From Sedimenticola sp. (lineage in GTDB: Bacteria; Pseudomonadota; Gammaproteobacteria; Chromatiales; Chromatiaceae): a DNA stretch of 35,269 bases. Positions within the stretch are counted from its first letter, which is position 1. Each line of letters begins with the position of its first letter. The DNA is taken from contig JALSTP010000182.1 of NCBI GenBank assembly GCA_026983675.1, positions 1-35,269 of the forward strand, in the 5' to 3' direction. The notes beneath the pieces were generated by a model. It worked only from the letters and a program-made list of their open reading frames with translations, searched no databases and was not told the origin of the DNA. Positions 23,900-32,065 of the stretch are shown piece by piece. Both the position numbers and the translations under genes were made by a program.

Positions 23900-24903
23900 G
23901 ACGCCTCCCTCAATGCCGCGCCCAATGCAGGCAGACAACGTTCGATGACCTCATCGGAGACATCCTCCAGTCCATCGAGGCACCGCTCCAGCTCGACCTC
24001 TTCCACCGCAATGGCGAGATTCTCGCTTGCATAGCGGATGAAACGGTCGGTGATATTGGGTTCAATGGGGACCACCTTTACCCGGCTGACGGGACCCGCG
24101 CCAAACTGGGTCTCGTAGTAGTCCATGGAACGTTGAAGCTCCAGAACGAGGGAGTCCATAACATCGTCGCGGGAAAAAGCGGGAGGCTGAACGGCATCCA
24201 GCCCGTCGCTGAAATCGAGGGTTTCGACAGCCACCCGTTCAGGCTGGCCCTGATCCCCCGTCAGATCCCGCGCATCGATCTCGATCTGGCGGCTGAGATA
24301 GAGCAACCCGTCCAGCGTGATCTCGATCAGTCCATAGCGGGGCGCCAGGTAGAGGAGCAACTGCGCACCGGCTCCCGCTTCCTCCATCACCGCCACATTG
24401 CGGACCGCAAGCTCGGTGATATCGATCGAGTCCAGCCGGATGCCCGCCCCCTCCATCAACTCCACGCGCCTGCGCACATCGGAACTGCGCGAGGCCACCA
24501 CCGACAGCATCCGCTTGGCGCCGGGGCGCTTCGGCTCGGGCAGATCGAACACATCGATGACGGCGTCGTCGATATGAAAATCGAGCAGGTCCTTGATCCG
24601 CCAGCGCACCGCCTTGCACAACTCGTCGTCGTTGACCTCGGGGGCCTCCACCTGCAGGAGGTTGTATTCCCCCGGTTCCAAGGCGCAGACACCGCTGACA
24701 TCGCGCAGCTTCAAATCCTTGACGATACCGTCCAGAACCGCCGCATGGCTGTCCGGGTTGGCACAAGAAAAAAAATCCACATGCCGCACCCCCGGTGTGG
24801 CACCCGGTCGAGTTTCCACCACTGCCACGGCAATACCCTCGGGCTGCAACCCGAACCCTGCACGCACGTGGTGGGGCGCATGACGTTTGAAAACTGAAAA
24901 CAT
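23896..24903 (-). CDS. mshI: MSHA biogenesis protein MshI (PilM-like)
   Basis: This is a 335-aa cytosolic protein of the actin-like PilM family, which binds the N-terminus of a PilN-type partner. The N-terminal part (MFSVFKRHAPHHVRAGFGLQPEGIAVAVVE) gives the first strand pair. A conserved acidic segment RIKDLLDFHIDDAVIDVFDLP and the typical DSIDITELAVRN follow. The protein lacks membrane segments, as PilM does. It is the first gene of the operon, read leftward from the 327-bp gap. The usual mshH is not upstream. Confidence 0.92.
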   Translation of the reverse strand: MFSVFKRHAPHHVRAGFGLQPEGIAVAVVETRPGATPGVRHVDFFSCANPDSHAAVLDGIVKDLKLRDVSGVCALEPGEYNLLQVEAPEVNDDELCKAVRWRIKDLLDFHIDDAVIDVFDLPEPKRPGAKRMLSVVASRSSDVRRRVELMEGAGIRLDSIDITELAVRNVAVMEEAGAGAQLLLYLAPRYGLIEITLDGLLYLSRQIEIDARDLTGDQGQPERVAVETLDFSDGLDAVQPPAFSRDDVMDSLVLELQRSMDYYETQFGAGPVSRVKVVPIEPNITDRFIRYASENLAIAVEEVELERCLDGLEDVSDEVIERCLPALGAALREAS

Positions 24904-25230
24904 GTCTGTTCCCGTCAGGGAGTTCCTCCAGTTGTTGCTCCGACCGGTCCATGAGCCACCGCAAGATCATCCTTAAAATCAATTAAACTCAATATGTTAT
25001 GAACAATGCCGTTTGGCTGGTTCAATCACTCGTCAAGAGATATCGGCGCAGGAAATAAAAGCTTGAGGAAGACCGTTCCCAGTGGATGGCAGGGAGGGAA
25101 TTGCTGGAACAGCGGACACCGGCAAACGCGAAAGGGGCAAACACGAGCAAAACGGTACAGACCGTCGAACCTCCGGCGCCGGCAAAAACCGGCGGACCGC
25201 CTTCCCCCGGCATGGAGAGCGGAGCGCGGA
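24904..25230. other. 327-bp gap between mshI and the PhoQ-like gene
   Basis: No convincing gene. The AT-rich patch at about 24975-25010 should hold the MSHA promoter on the minus strand, but only weak hexamers are seen. Near the other end, CGCCGG (25177-25182) pairs with CCGGCG (25189-25194) around CAAAAA, 37 bp after the PhoQ-like stop, as a possible terminator without a T-run. Confidence 0.5.
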
Positions 25231-26589
25231 TCAGTGAGTGCGCGCGGGGGGCCAATGAATCACAATTCGCGTTCCCCCCAGGGGACTGTCGGTCAGCACC
25301 AGGCGGGCATTGTAGGCAGACACGATCTCCCGCACCGTGGCGAGGCCAATGCCCTGCCCCGCAACGCTCTCGTCACCCCGCGTCCCCCGCTGCAACACCG
25401 CCTCGCGCATTTCCGCAGGGATACCCGGACCGTCGTCTTCGACAGTCACCTCGAGCCCCCCATCCTTCGTATATGCCCTGATCCTGACCTGCCGGCGGGC
25501 ATGCTTGAAGGCGTTGTCGAGAAGATTGCCGAGGATCTCCATCAGGTCGGTCTGATCACCACGGAACGCGCCGGTTTCCGGCACCTCCAGGGCCACCTCC
25601 AGCCGGCGCTGGTGGTACACCTTCCGCAGTGAGGCGATCAAGCGTTCGACCACCGGACGCACCGCGACAGGTTTCGCCAGCACCCGTCCGCCGGAGGCCG
25701 CGGCGCGCTGCAACTGGCGGCCGACGATGGCCTGCATGCGGGCGAGTTGTTCGGCGGCGGTGCGACGCAATTCTTCACAACCTGTATCCTGACGCTCCAA
25801 CGCCCCCTGGAGTACCGCCATGGGTGTCTTCAGGCTGTGGGCCAGATCGTCGAGGCTGTGGCGGTAGCGGGTCTGGCGTCGGGTCGATTGATCGATAAAG
25901 GAGTTGATGTTGTCGGTGAGGCCCCGGAGTTCAACGGGATAGTCGCCGTCGAGCCGTTCGGCACGGCCTGCCTCGACCTCGCGCAATGCGTTGGCCACCT
26001 GCCGCAACGGCCGCAACCCCCAGCGCAGCACCACCCCCTGCGCCAGCAACAGCACCAACGCCACCCCGGCCAGCCAGAGCCAGAGGGTGCGGCGGAAGGC
26101 CGACTGCTCTGCATCGAATCCGGCCATGTCTTCGGCGACGGAGATGAGATAGCGCCGTTCTCCACCGTCGAGTTCCCAGACGATGGCGAACTGGATGAGG
26201 GCATAGCGGTGACCCTCGGCGTCTTTCAGCCTGCCGTAGACTGGCCGACCGGGTTCAAGTGACGCCGACGGCCACGCCAACCGCCGCCCCAGCGCCGATG
26301 CCGACCGCCAGCGATAGTCACCGTTCAACGCCGTTACCGTCGCCACACGCCCCGAGTCGGGTCGATTGAAGCGGGGATCGGGCAATACCTCGGGCAGTCG
26401 CATGCCCCCCCTCTCATCCTCCTGGGCGGCGGCAAGCAGTGAGTAGACAGAGGCCAGCAGCCCTTCGCGCAGCGCCTGGCGGCTGCTGCTGTGATAGGCG
26501 CGTTCCACCGCAATGCCCGCCAGTCCCAGAAAGGCGACCAGCACCAGGGTCGCCGCCATCAGCAGCCGAAAATGGATGGAGCGTCTCAT
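25231..26589 (-). CDS. PhoQ-like sensor histidine kinase
   Basis: This is a 452-aa inner-membrane kinase. Membrane segments lie at about 9-28 and 168-190, flanking a periplasmic sensor domain of about 140 residues. A HAMP-like linker (WGLRPLRQVANAL) is followed by the dimerisation/phosphoacceptor domain with His251 in LAHSLKTP. The ATPase has the N box LLDNAFKHA, G1 DDGPGIP and G2 GQGIGLATV. The overlap with the regulator gene (ATGA at 26586-26589) and the LAHSLKTP H-box fit a PhoQ-type assignment. The signal it senses is unknown; acidic clusters of PhoQ for Mg2+ are not obvious. Confidence 0.88.
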   Translation of the reverse strand: MRRSIHFRLLMAATLVLVAFLGLAGIAVERAYHSSSRQALREGLLASVYSLLAAAQEDERGGMRLPEVLPDPRFNRPDSGRVATVTALNGDYRWRSASALGRRLAWPSASLEPGRPVYGRLKDAEGHRYALIQFAIVWELDGGERRYLISVAEDMAGFDAEQSAFRRTLWLWLAGVALVLLLAQGVVLRWGLRPLRQVANALREVEAGRAERLDGDYPVELRGLTDNINSFIDQSTRRQTRYRHSLDDLAHSLKTPMAVLQGALERQDTGCEELRRTAAEQLARMQAIVGRQLQRAAASGGRVLAKPVAVRPVVERLIASLRKVYHQRRLEVALEVPETGAFRGDQTDLMEILGNLLDNAFKHARRQVRIRAYTKDGGLEVTVEDDGPGIPAEMREAVLQRGTRGDESVAGQGIGLATVREIVSAYNARLVLTDSPLGGTRIVIHWPPARTH

Positions 26590-27266
26590 TGCCCCGCGGA
26601 GAGGGTGAACCGGTAACCGCGCCCCCGCAGGGTCTCAATGGGTTTCAGCGCGCCTCCGGGGTCGAGCTTGCGCCGCAGCCGGCCGATAAACACCTCCAGC
26701 ACGTTGCTGTCACGATCGAAGTCCTGGTAATAGATGTGTTCGGTCAGTTCGGTCTTGGAGATGACCTCACCAGGATGCAACATCAGGTATTCCAGCACCC
26801 GGTATTCGTAAGCCGTGAGGTCCACCACCTCCCCGTCCCGCCGCACCGACTGGGTGCGGGTGTCCAGCACCAGGGGCCCGAAGGTCAGCACCGGCTGCGA
26901 CCAGCCGGCGGCGCGCCGCAACAGGGCGTTGAGTCGCGCCAGCAACTCCTCCACGTGGAAGGGCTTGACCAGATAGTCGTCGGCGCCCGCCTCCAGGCCC
27001 TCCACCTTGTCCTGCCAGTTGCCGCGCGCGGTGAGGATCAGGATCGGGAAATCACGCCCCGCCTCGCGCAGTTGTTTGATCAGGTCGATACCGGAGAGTC
27101 CGGGCAGCCCCAGATCGACGATGCCCACGTCGACGGGGTATTCCCGGCCAAGAAACAGGCCTTCCTCGCCATCCGGCGCGGCATCGACAGCAAAGCCTTC
27201 GCGTGTAAGCCGCTCACGCAGTTGGTCGCGCAGCGCCGTTTCATCCTCCACCACCAGGACCCGCAT
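26586..27266 (-). CDS. PhoP-like OmpR-family response regulator
   Basis: This is a 226-aa DNA-binding regulator. The receiver has the phosphoacceptor Asp51 (VDLGLPG), the acidic pair E7/D8, Thr79 in ILTARG and Lys101 in LVKPF. The C-terminal winged helix (about 128-220) contains DLTAYEYRVLEYLMLHPGEV and ends in the typical LRGRGYRFTL. It is cognate to the overlapping kinase gene downstream. The PepSY-like gene is 8 bp upstream. The likely regulon includes envelope genes, inferred from the family. Confidence 0.9.
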   Translation of the reverse strand: MRVLVVEDETALRDQLRERLTREGFAVDAAPDGEEGLFLGREYPVDVGIVDLGLPGLSGIDLIKQLREAGRDFPILILTARGNWQDKVEGLEAGADDYLVKPFHVEELLARLNALLRRAAGWSQPVLTFGPLVLDTRTQSVRRDGEVVDLTAYEYRVLEYLMLHPGEVISKTELTEHIYYQDFDRDSNVLEVFIGRLRRKLDPGGALKPIETLRGRGYRFTLSAGQ

Positions 27267-27274
27267 CGTTCCGG

Positions 27275-27625
27275 CTACCGCCGACGCCGCAACAGGCGAC
27301 CGCTCTCGCCGTCGATGTAAAGCCGCCGAACCCGCCCCTCAGGGGTGAGGATACGGATGCGATAGCCGTTGCGGCCATCATCCTCGTAACGTTCCTTGGA
27401 GAGGATGCGGGCGCCCGTCTCTTCGCGCAGGCGCTCGATGGTGGCGTCCAGTCCCCGCCCACGGCGGCGGGGACGGTCGTAACCGCGGGCCCTCGCCGAT
27501 CCATACCCCTCATCGCCATGACGATAGCCACGCCCCTCCCGGTCAGCCATGACAGGCGTTGCCACACCTGCCAGCCCGACCAGACAGGAGACGATCAGTA
27601 TCAGAGACGAAAGGCGTTTCTTCAT
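27275..27625 (-). CDS. Periplasmic PepSY-like protein
   Basis: This is a 116-aa exported protein. It has a signal peptide (KKRLSSLILIVSCLVGLAG to about Ala27), then a Gly/Arg/Tyr-rich stretch, and a C-terminal PepSY-like fold with the pattern ATIERLREETGARILSKE and GYRIRILTPEGRVRRLYIDG. Proteins of this shape are often encoded next to PhoPQ-type systems. The Met at 27625 is chosen because it begins the signal peptide; an upstream in-frame ATG would add a non-secretory tail. It lies between the glycine-zipper gene and the regulator, in one operon. Confidence 0.78.
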   Translation of the reverse strand: MKKRLSSLILIVSCLVGLAGVATPVMADREGRGYRHGDEGYGSARARGYDRPRRRGRGLDATIERLREETGARILSKERYEDDGRNGYRIRILTPEGRVRRLYIDGESGRLLRRRR

Positions 27626-27651
27626 ACAAAGGTTTCCCCGCTTGGCATCGG

Positions 27652-28230
27652 TCAATCGTCCCATTGCTCCAGTGGGCGTTCATGGCGGCGCCAGCGGTCC
27701 CTGACCTGCGCCACGGGGCGCAGCGCCACCTCGATGCGCAGACGCCTGCCCGGCCGATGCTTCATGCGTGTTACGAAGACATGTCCTTTATAACGGTATT
27801 TTACTCTATAACCTGTAAGGCGTTCTTCGTAGGCCACTTCGTCCTGCGTCTCGCAATGGCGCGCGAGTCGACGCTCGTGCCGGTAATAGCGATGGCGGCT
27901 TGCGTCATGGCCGATGGCGCCACCCAGCACCGCCCCCGCGGCGGTCATCAGATCACGGCCCCGTCCCCGCCCAAACTGGTTGCCCACCACCCCGCCGATA
28001 ATGGCGCCGGTGATGGCGCCGACCGGGGAATCGCGTTCGGGCTCACGATATTCGACACGCTCTTTCCAGCAATATTCCTTGGGACGGCTGATTTCCACCC
28101 GTTTGTACAGGGGGGTCACCTTCACCACCCTGGCCGAGTCGTAATAGCGCTCCACCGGTGCGGCGGGGGTTGCGGTGGATAGGAGCAGGCCGGCAGCGGC
28201 CAGCATCAAGGGGGGCATCGTTCTGTTCAT
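27652..28230 (-). CDS. Glycine-zipper (2TM type) envelope protein
   Basis: This is a 192-aa exported protein with a signal peptide (to about Ala24) and a glycine-zipper region (AITGAIIGGVVGNQFGRGRG, then AAGAVLGGAIGHD, about 72-108) of the kind in small outer-membrane or lipoprotein-like proteins such as SlyB. The C-terminal part is basic. Strong GAGGAGACGCGAG precedes the ATG at 28230. PhoP-controlled SlyB-type genes are often glycine-zipper proteins, so its place at the head of this operon may be regulatory; this is inference. Confidence 0.8.
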   Translation of the reverse strand: MNRTMPPLMLAAAGLLLSTATPAAPVERYYDSARVVKVTPLYKRVEISRPKEYCWKERVEYREPERDSPVGAITGAIIGGVVGNQFGRGRGRDLMTAAGAVLGGAIGHDASRHRYYRHERRLARHCETQDEVAYEERLTGYRVKYRYKGHVFVTRMKHRPGRRLRIEVALRPVAQVRDRWRRHERPLEQWDD

Positions 28231-28349
28231 CTCGCGTCTCCTCTGTCTGGATGCTCTTTCACGGCAGGGATGTCCTGCCGTCTGACCTGACAATAGAAGG
28301 GAGAGACTGAATCGCCGCTGAACGGAACAGCGCCGGTTCCTTCCACGGC

Positions 28350-28368
28350 GCGGGGGACATCGCCCCGC
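28350..28368 (-). terminator. GC-rich hairpin after metY
   Basis: GCGGGG (28350-28355) pairs with CCCCGC (28363-28368) 17 bp past the metY stop. A second stem, GCGCCG (28330-28335) with CGGCGC (28346-28351), is adjacent. No T-run is seen on the minus strand, so this is at best a weak terminator. Confidence 0.35.
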
Positions 28369-28385
28369 ACGCCATGAAAAAGCGT

Positions 28386-29660
28386 TTACTTCGCCGCCGC
28401 CAACGCCTGTTCGATATCCGCCAGGATATCGTCGATGTGCTCGATACCGATGGAGAGGCGCACCAGGTCCTCGGACACGCCCGCCTTCTCCAGTTCCTCG
28501 GGGCCGAGCTGGCGGTGGGTGGTGGTGGCCGGGTGGCAGGCCAGGGTCTTGGCGTCACCGATATTCACCAGCCGCACGGCGAGTTGCAGAGCGTCGATGA
28601 AACGCGCGCCCGCTGTCTTGCCTCCCTTGATGCCGAAGGAGAGGATGCTGGAGGCGCGGCCACCCATGTACTTGTCCACCAGCGGCCGGTCGGGGCTGCT
28701 TTCGAGGCCGGCGTAGCGCACCCACTCCACCTGGGGATGCGCCTCCAGGTATTTTGCCACCGCCATTGCATTCTCACAGTGGCGATCCATGCGCACCGGC
28801 AGGGTCTCGACCCCTTGCAGGACGAGGAAGCTGTTGAAAGGCGAGATCGCGGCGCCCATATTGCGCAATGGCACCACCCTTGCCCGGCCGATATAGGCCG
28901 CCTCCCCCAGCGCTTCGGTGTAGACGACGCCATGATAGGAAACATCGGGCTCATTGAGACGCCGAAAGCGTTCCTTGTGTTCCGCCCAGGGGAACCTGCC
29001 GGAGTCCACCAGGATGCCGCCGATGGTGGTCCCGTGCCCGCCCAGGTACTTGGTGAGGGCGTGGACCACGATGTCGCAACCGTGTTCGAAGGGCCGGCAG
29101 AGATAGGGCGTCGGCACCGTATTGTCGGCGATCACCGGGACGCCATGGGCGTGCGCCATGTCGGCGATGGCCGCCAAGTCTGCCACATTGCCCGCAGGGT
29201 TGCCGATGGTCTCGCAGAATACCGCCTTGGTGCGGTCATCGATCAGGGCCGCCATGGCGTCCACGTCATTGGCTGGCGCGAAGCGCACATCGATGCCCAG
29301 TTGCGGCAGGGTATGGGCAAACAGGTTGTAGGTGCCACCATAGAGGGTGGAGGTGGTGACGATATTGTCGCCGGATTCGCTGATGGTGAAGATCGCGTTG
29401 GTGATCGACGCCATCCCGGAGGCCAGCGCCAGCGCCCCCACACCGCCTTCCATCGCCGCCAGCCGCTGTTCCAGCACCGCCGTCGTCGGGTTCATGATGC
29501 GCGTATAGATGTTGCCTTCCACCTTGAGGTCGAACAGATCCGCCCCGTGCTGGGTATTGTCGAAGGCGTATGAGGTGGTTTGGTAGATGGGTACGGCAAC
29601 CGCCTTGGTGGTCGGGTCCGGCTCATAACCGGCGTGGATGGCCAGCGTCTCGATCTTCAT
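28386..29660 (-). CDS. metY: O-acetylhomoserine sulfhydrylase (MetY)
   Basis: MetY is a PLP enzyme that makes homocysteine from O-acetylhomoserine and sulfide, giving direct sulfur assimilation. The 424-aa protein has the Cys/Met-metabolism fold. SYAFDNTQHGADLFDLK and NIYTRIMNPT near the N-terminus are typical, as is ALASGMASI. The PLP Lys is K204 in ALTKYLGGHG. The length is close to the norm. A very strong AAAGGAGGAG precedes the start. It is divergent from a MscS channel gene. O-succinylhomoserine use, or cystathionine gamma-synthase, is less likely from the motif set. Confidence 0.93.
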   Translation of the reverse strand: MKIETLAIHAGYEPDPTTKAVAVPIYQTTSYAFDNTQHGADLFDLKVEGNIYTRIMNPTTAVLEQRLAAMEGGVGALALASGMASITNAIFTISESGDNIVTTSTLYGGTYNLFAHTLPQLGIDVRFAPANDVDAMAALIDDRTKAVFCETIGNPAGNVADLAAIADMAHAHGVPVIADNTVPTPYLCRPFEHGCDIVVHALTKYLGGHGTTIGGILVDSGRFPWAEHKERFRRLNEPDVSYHGVVYTEALGEAAYIGRARVVPLRNMGAAISPFNSFLVLQGVETLPVRMDRHCENAMAVAKYLEAHPQVEWVRYAGLESSPDRPLVDKYMGGRASSILSFGIKGGKTAGARFIDALQLAVRLVNIGDAKTLACHPATTTHRQLGPEELEKAGVSEDLVRLSIGIEHIDDILADIEQALAAAK

Positions 29661-29709
29661 CGAATCTCCTCCTTTATTCTTGCTCTATGGCTTGTATATT
29701 GTGGGATGA

Positions 29710-29738
29710 ATGTTACGCGTGGGCATTTGCGTTGTCGA
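29710..29738 (-). promoter_or_regulatory. Putative metY promoter
   Basis: On the minus strand TCGACA (29733-29738) and TAACAT (29710-29715) are spaced by 17 bp, matching five and four of six consensus positions. The predicted leader is about 43 nt and carries the strong metY ribosome-binding site. No SAM-riboswitch-like structure was recognised. Confidence 0.4.
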
Positions 29739-29795
29739 ACAGGTTGCCGCTATGCTGCGCGCTCGATTGCGCTGAACAGGGTGACCCCCGCCACC

Positions 29796-30893
29796 ATGAC
29801 CGATTGGTTGAACAACCTCCAACCGCTGCGCGACGTCTTCAGCGGCAACCCCTATCTCCTCGCGGGCGCCATTGTCCTTCTCGGATTTGTCCTGGCGAAG
29901 GTGGTCGACCTCTTCACCACGCGGGTGCTCATGCGCGCCACTCGGCTGACCCAATCGAATCTTGACGACAAAATCATCGACGCCTTGCACAGGCCTTTGT
30001 TTCTCACGGTAATTTTTGTGGCGTTGGTGGGGGCCACCCGGGTTCTGAATCTGCCGGACAAGGCGGCCAGCTACACCGTCTCCACCGTGGTCTCCATCGG
30101 CATCCTGGTCTGGGCCTCGTTTCTGCTCAAGGCCACCCGGCTGATCCTCCAGAATCTCAGCGCCCGCAACGACCTCTATCGTTTCATCCGCGTCGAAACC
30201 CTGCCCCTGTTCCACAACCTCGCCATGCTGCTTATCGTTGGCGTGGCCGTCTACCTGATTTTCTCGGCCTGGCACATCGACATGACCGCATGGCTGGCCT
30301 CGGCTGGCATCATCGGCATCGCCGTGGGGTTCGCCGCCAAGGATACCCTGGCCAACCTGTTCTCCGGCGTATTCATTCTGGCGGATACCCCCTATAAGCT
30401 GGGTGACTATGTGGTGCTGGATTCCGGCGAGCGCGGCATGGTCACGCAGATCGGCATCCGCAGTACCCGGCTGTTGACCCGGGACGATGTCGAGGTCACC
30501 ATCCCCAACGCTATCATGGGCAACAGCCGCATCGTCAATGAATCGGGCGGACCCCACAAGAAATACCGAATCCGGGTCAAGGTGGGTGTCGCCTATGGCA
30601 GTGACATAGACGATGTCCGGGCCACGCTGATGGCGATCGCGGACCGGGATCCGGGGATCTGCAAACAACCCGAACCCCGCGTGCGGTTTCGCGCCTTTGG
30701 CGACTCGGCCCTACTGCTGGAGCTGCTGTGCTGGGTCGACGACCCTGAGCTTCGCGGGCGGGCCCTCGACGCCCTCTATACAACGATCTACAAATCATTC
30801 ATCGAAAAAGGCATCGAGATCCCTTACAATAAGCACGATATCTACATCAAGCAGATGCCCGGCAGCGGCCTCGAAGGCGCTTCGAGGGGATAA
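29796..30893 (+). CDS. MscS-family mechanosensitive channel
   Basis: This is a 365-aa inner-membrane channel of the small-conductance type, which releases solutes on hypo-osmotic shock. There are four predicted membrane segments (about 20-38, 67-83, 93-113 and 140-158), then the pore helix GIIGIAVGFAAKDTLANLFSG, the conserved beta domain (LLTRDDVEVTIPNAIMGNS) and a C-terminal alpha/beta domain. It has one more segment than E. coli MscS. The ATG at 29796 is chosen as the start of a sensible N-terminus; the open frame reaches 29580, but over metY. It is divergent from metY. Confidence 0.9.
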   Translation: MTDWLNNLQPLRDVFSGNPYLLAGAIVLLGFVLAKVVDLFTTRVLMRATRLTQSNLDDKIIDALHRPLFLTVIFVALVGATRVLNLPDKAASYTVSTVVSIGILVWASFLLKATRLILQNLSARNDLYRFIRVETLPLFHNLAMLLIVGVAVYLIFSAWHIDMTAWLASAGIIGIAVGFAAKDTLANLFSGVFILADTPYKLGDYVVLDSGERGMVTQIGIRSTRLLTRDDVEVTIPNAIMGNSRIVNESGGPHKKYRIRVKVGVAYGSDIDDVRATLMAIADRDPGICKQPEPRVRFRAFGDSALLLELLCWVDDPELRGRALDALYTTIYKSFIEKGIEIPYNKHDIYIKQMPGSGLEGASRG

Positions 30894-30961
30894 CCACCGA
30901 TGCCGGCAAAACAAGGTTCGCCTGATCCCTGGCATTGCCCCTCGTCACCAGCGGCGAGGCA

Positions 30962-31669
30962 ATGGTGGATGGCGGGCGCGGCATGAATGGGAGAAAAACA
31001 TTGGACATCGACGCGGTTCAAAAGGCGTATCGCCGATATGCACGAGGGTATGATTTTCTGTTTGGAGCGGTATTCCAGCCAGGCCGGCAGGAGATCATCG
31101 ACGGGATGGCGCTGCAACCTGGGGACCACGTGCTCGAAGTGGGTGTGGGCACTGGCATTTCGCTTTCACTCTACCCTTCCGACGTGCAGGTAACCGGCAT
31201 CGACATTTCGCCTGACATGCTCGCCGTTGCAGAACGACGGAAAGAGGAAATGGGGCTGCACAATGTGGAACTGAAGGTCATGGATGCCGAGGCGATGGAG
31301 TTCGAGGACGATCGGTTCGACAAGGTGGTGGCCATGTATGTCGCCTCGGTGGTGCCCAACCCCACCCGCTTGGTGGACGAGATGCACCGCGTCTGCCGTC
31401 CCGACGGGGAACTGTTTATCGTCAACCACTTCCAGAGCAGGCACCCCATCATTTCCCGGCTCGAGAACCTGATTGCCCCCCTGTCCAAGTTGATCGGCTT
31501 CCGTCCCGACTTTTCCCTCGACGACTTCGTGAAAGACACCGGCCTCGACATCATCGACAGCAACCAGGTCAATCTCCTCAACTATTGGACCCTGCTGCGC
31601 GCACGTAATAGCAAGCCCTCGGCCGATGACGAAGGACTCATGCCAGTGCGGGCAGCCGCCAGCGCCTGA
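30962..31669 (+). CDS. PmtA-like SAM methyltransferase (phosphatidylethanolamine N-methylation)
   Basis: This 235-aa class I methyltransferase resembles PmtA of alphaproteobacteria, which methylates phosphatidylethanolamine. It begins with AYRRYARGYDFLFGAVF, followed by motif I VLEVGVGTGISL, an acidic residue after the next strand (GIDIS) and motif III-like FIVNHFQS. No membrane segment is seen, as in PmtA. The start is uncertain: ATG 30962 has GAGG four bases upstream, but ATG 30983 gives the shorter N-terminus usual in relatives. It lies 68 bp after the channel gene, probably in the same transcript. Confidence 0.8.
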   Translation: MVDGGRGMNGRKTLDIDAVQKAYRRYARGYDFLFGAVFQPGRQEIIDGMALQPGDHVLEVGVGTGISLSLYPSDVQVTGIDISPDMLAVAERRKEEMGLHNVELKVMDAEAMEFEDDRFDKVVAMYVASVVPNPTRLVDEMHRVCRPDGELFIVNHFQSRHPIISRLENLIAPLSKLIGFRPDFSLDDFVKDTGLDIIDSNQVNLLNYWTLLRARNSKPSADDEGLMPVRAAASA

Positions 31670-31742
31670 CACGAGGCGGGCCGAGCTGAGGCCCTGAACA
31701 CGAACATATATAGCCGGCTTCGTGACACCGACAGGCTCCTAG

Positions 31743-31902
31743 CCCGGATTATTCATGAAGTCGCTCGCGCCCTTGCTTGATCCTTGTCCACACAGGGAAT
31801 TTTCCTTCCTCGGCAATACAGTCCGTATTCCACTCGGTCGGAAAATCCCCTGTGCAGACAATGCTCTGTGCAATCATCGCGGCGATTCATGAATAATCCG
31901 GG
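31743..31902. repeat. Complete copy of dispersed inverted-repeat element (MITE-like)
   Basis: Perfect 17-bp terminal inverted repeats CCCGGATTATTCATGAA (31743-31759) and its reverse complement (31886-31902) bound a 160-bp unit. Internally it contains the same near-palindromic core as copy 2 (264-377) with the opposite orientation. A short open frame (31755-31892) spans it, but the other copy shows only non-synonymous changes there. No transposase is present, so it would be non-autonomous. No convincing target-site duplication is seen: the left flank is CTAG and the right flank CCAG. Confidence 0.8.
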
Positions 31903-31948
31903 CCAGTGAATTTCACTGCGATCGGTTAAACCGAACGGACCCCCGACA

Positions 31949-31986
31949 AAAAAAGCTGCGATCCCGTACCGGGCCGCAGCTTTTTT
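31949..31986 (-). terminator. Strong intrinsic terminator after sat
   Basis: AAAAAAGCTGCG (31949-31960) pairs with CGCAGCTTTTTT (31975-31986) around a 14-nt loop with its own short stem (CCCG/CGGG). The A/T runs on both sides make it bidirectional in form. It lies 80 bp past the sat stop and should end sat transcription; it may also shield sat from pmtA read-through. Confidence 0.85.
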
Positions 31987-32065
31987 GATTGCGTACCGCC
32001 AACCCCTTCGCGCGGCACCCTCTCCAGGAGGGCGCCACGGAGCGCTCAGAAGGGGCCGATATCCA

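Noticed and set aside
29661-29795. SAM riboswitch upstream of metY
   Set aside because: The leader predicted from the best promoter is only about 43 nt and shows no paired structure typical of SAM riboswitches.
31755-31892. 45-codon open frame exactly spanning the inverted-repeat element
   Set aside because: The related copy at 264-377 differs at three codons in this frame, all changing the amino acid, and its frame does not end the same way; there is no sign of coding selection or a ribosome-binding site.
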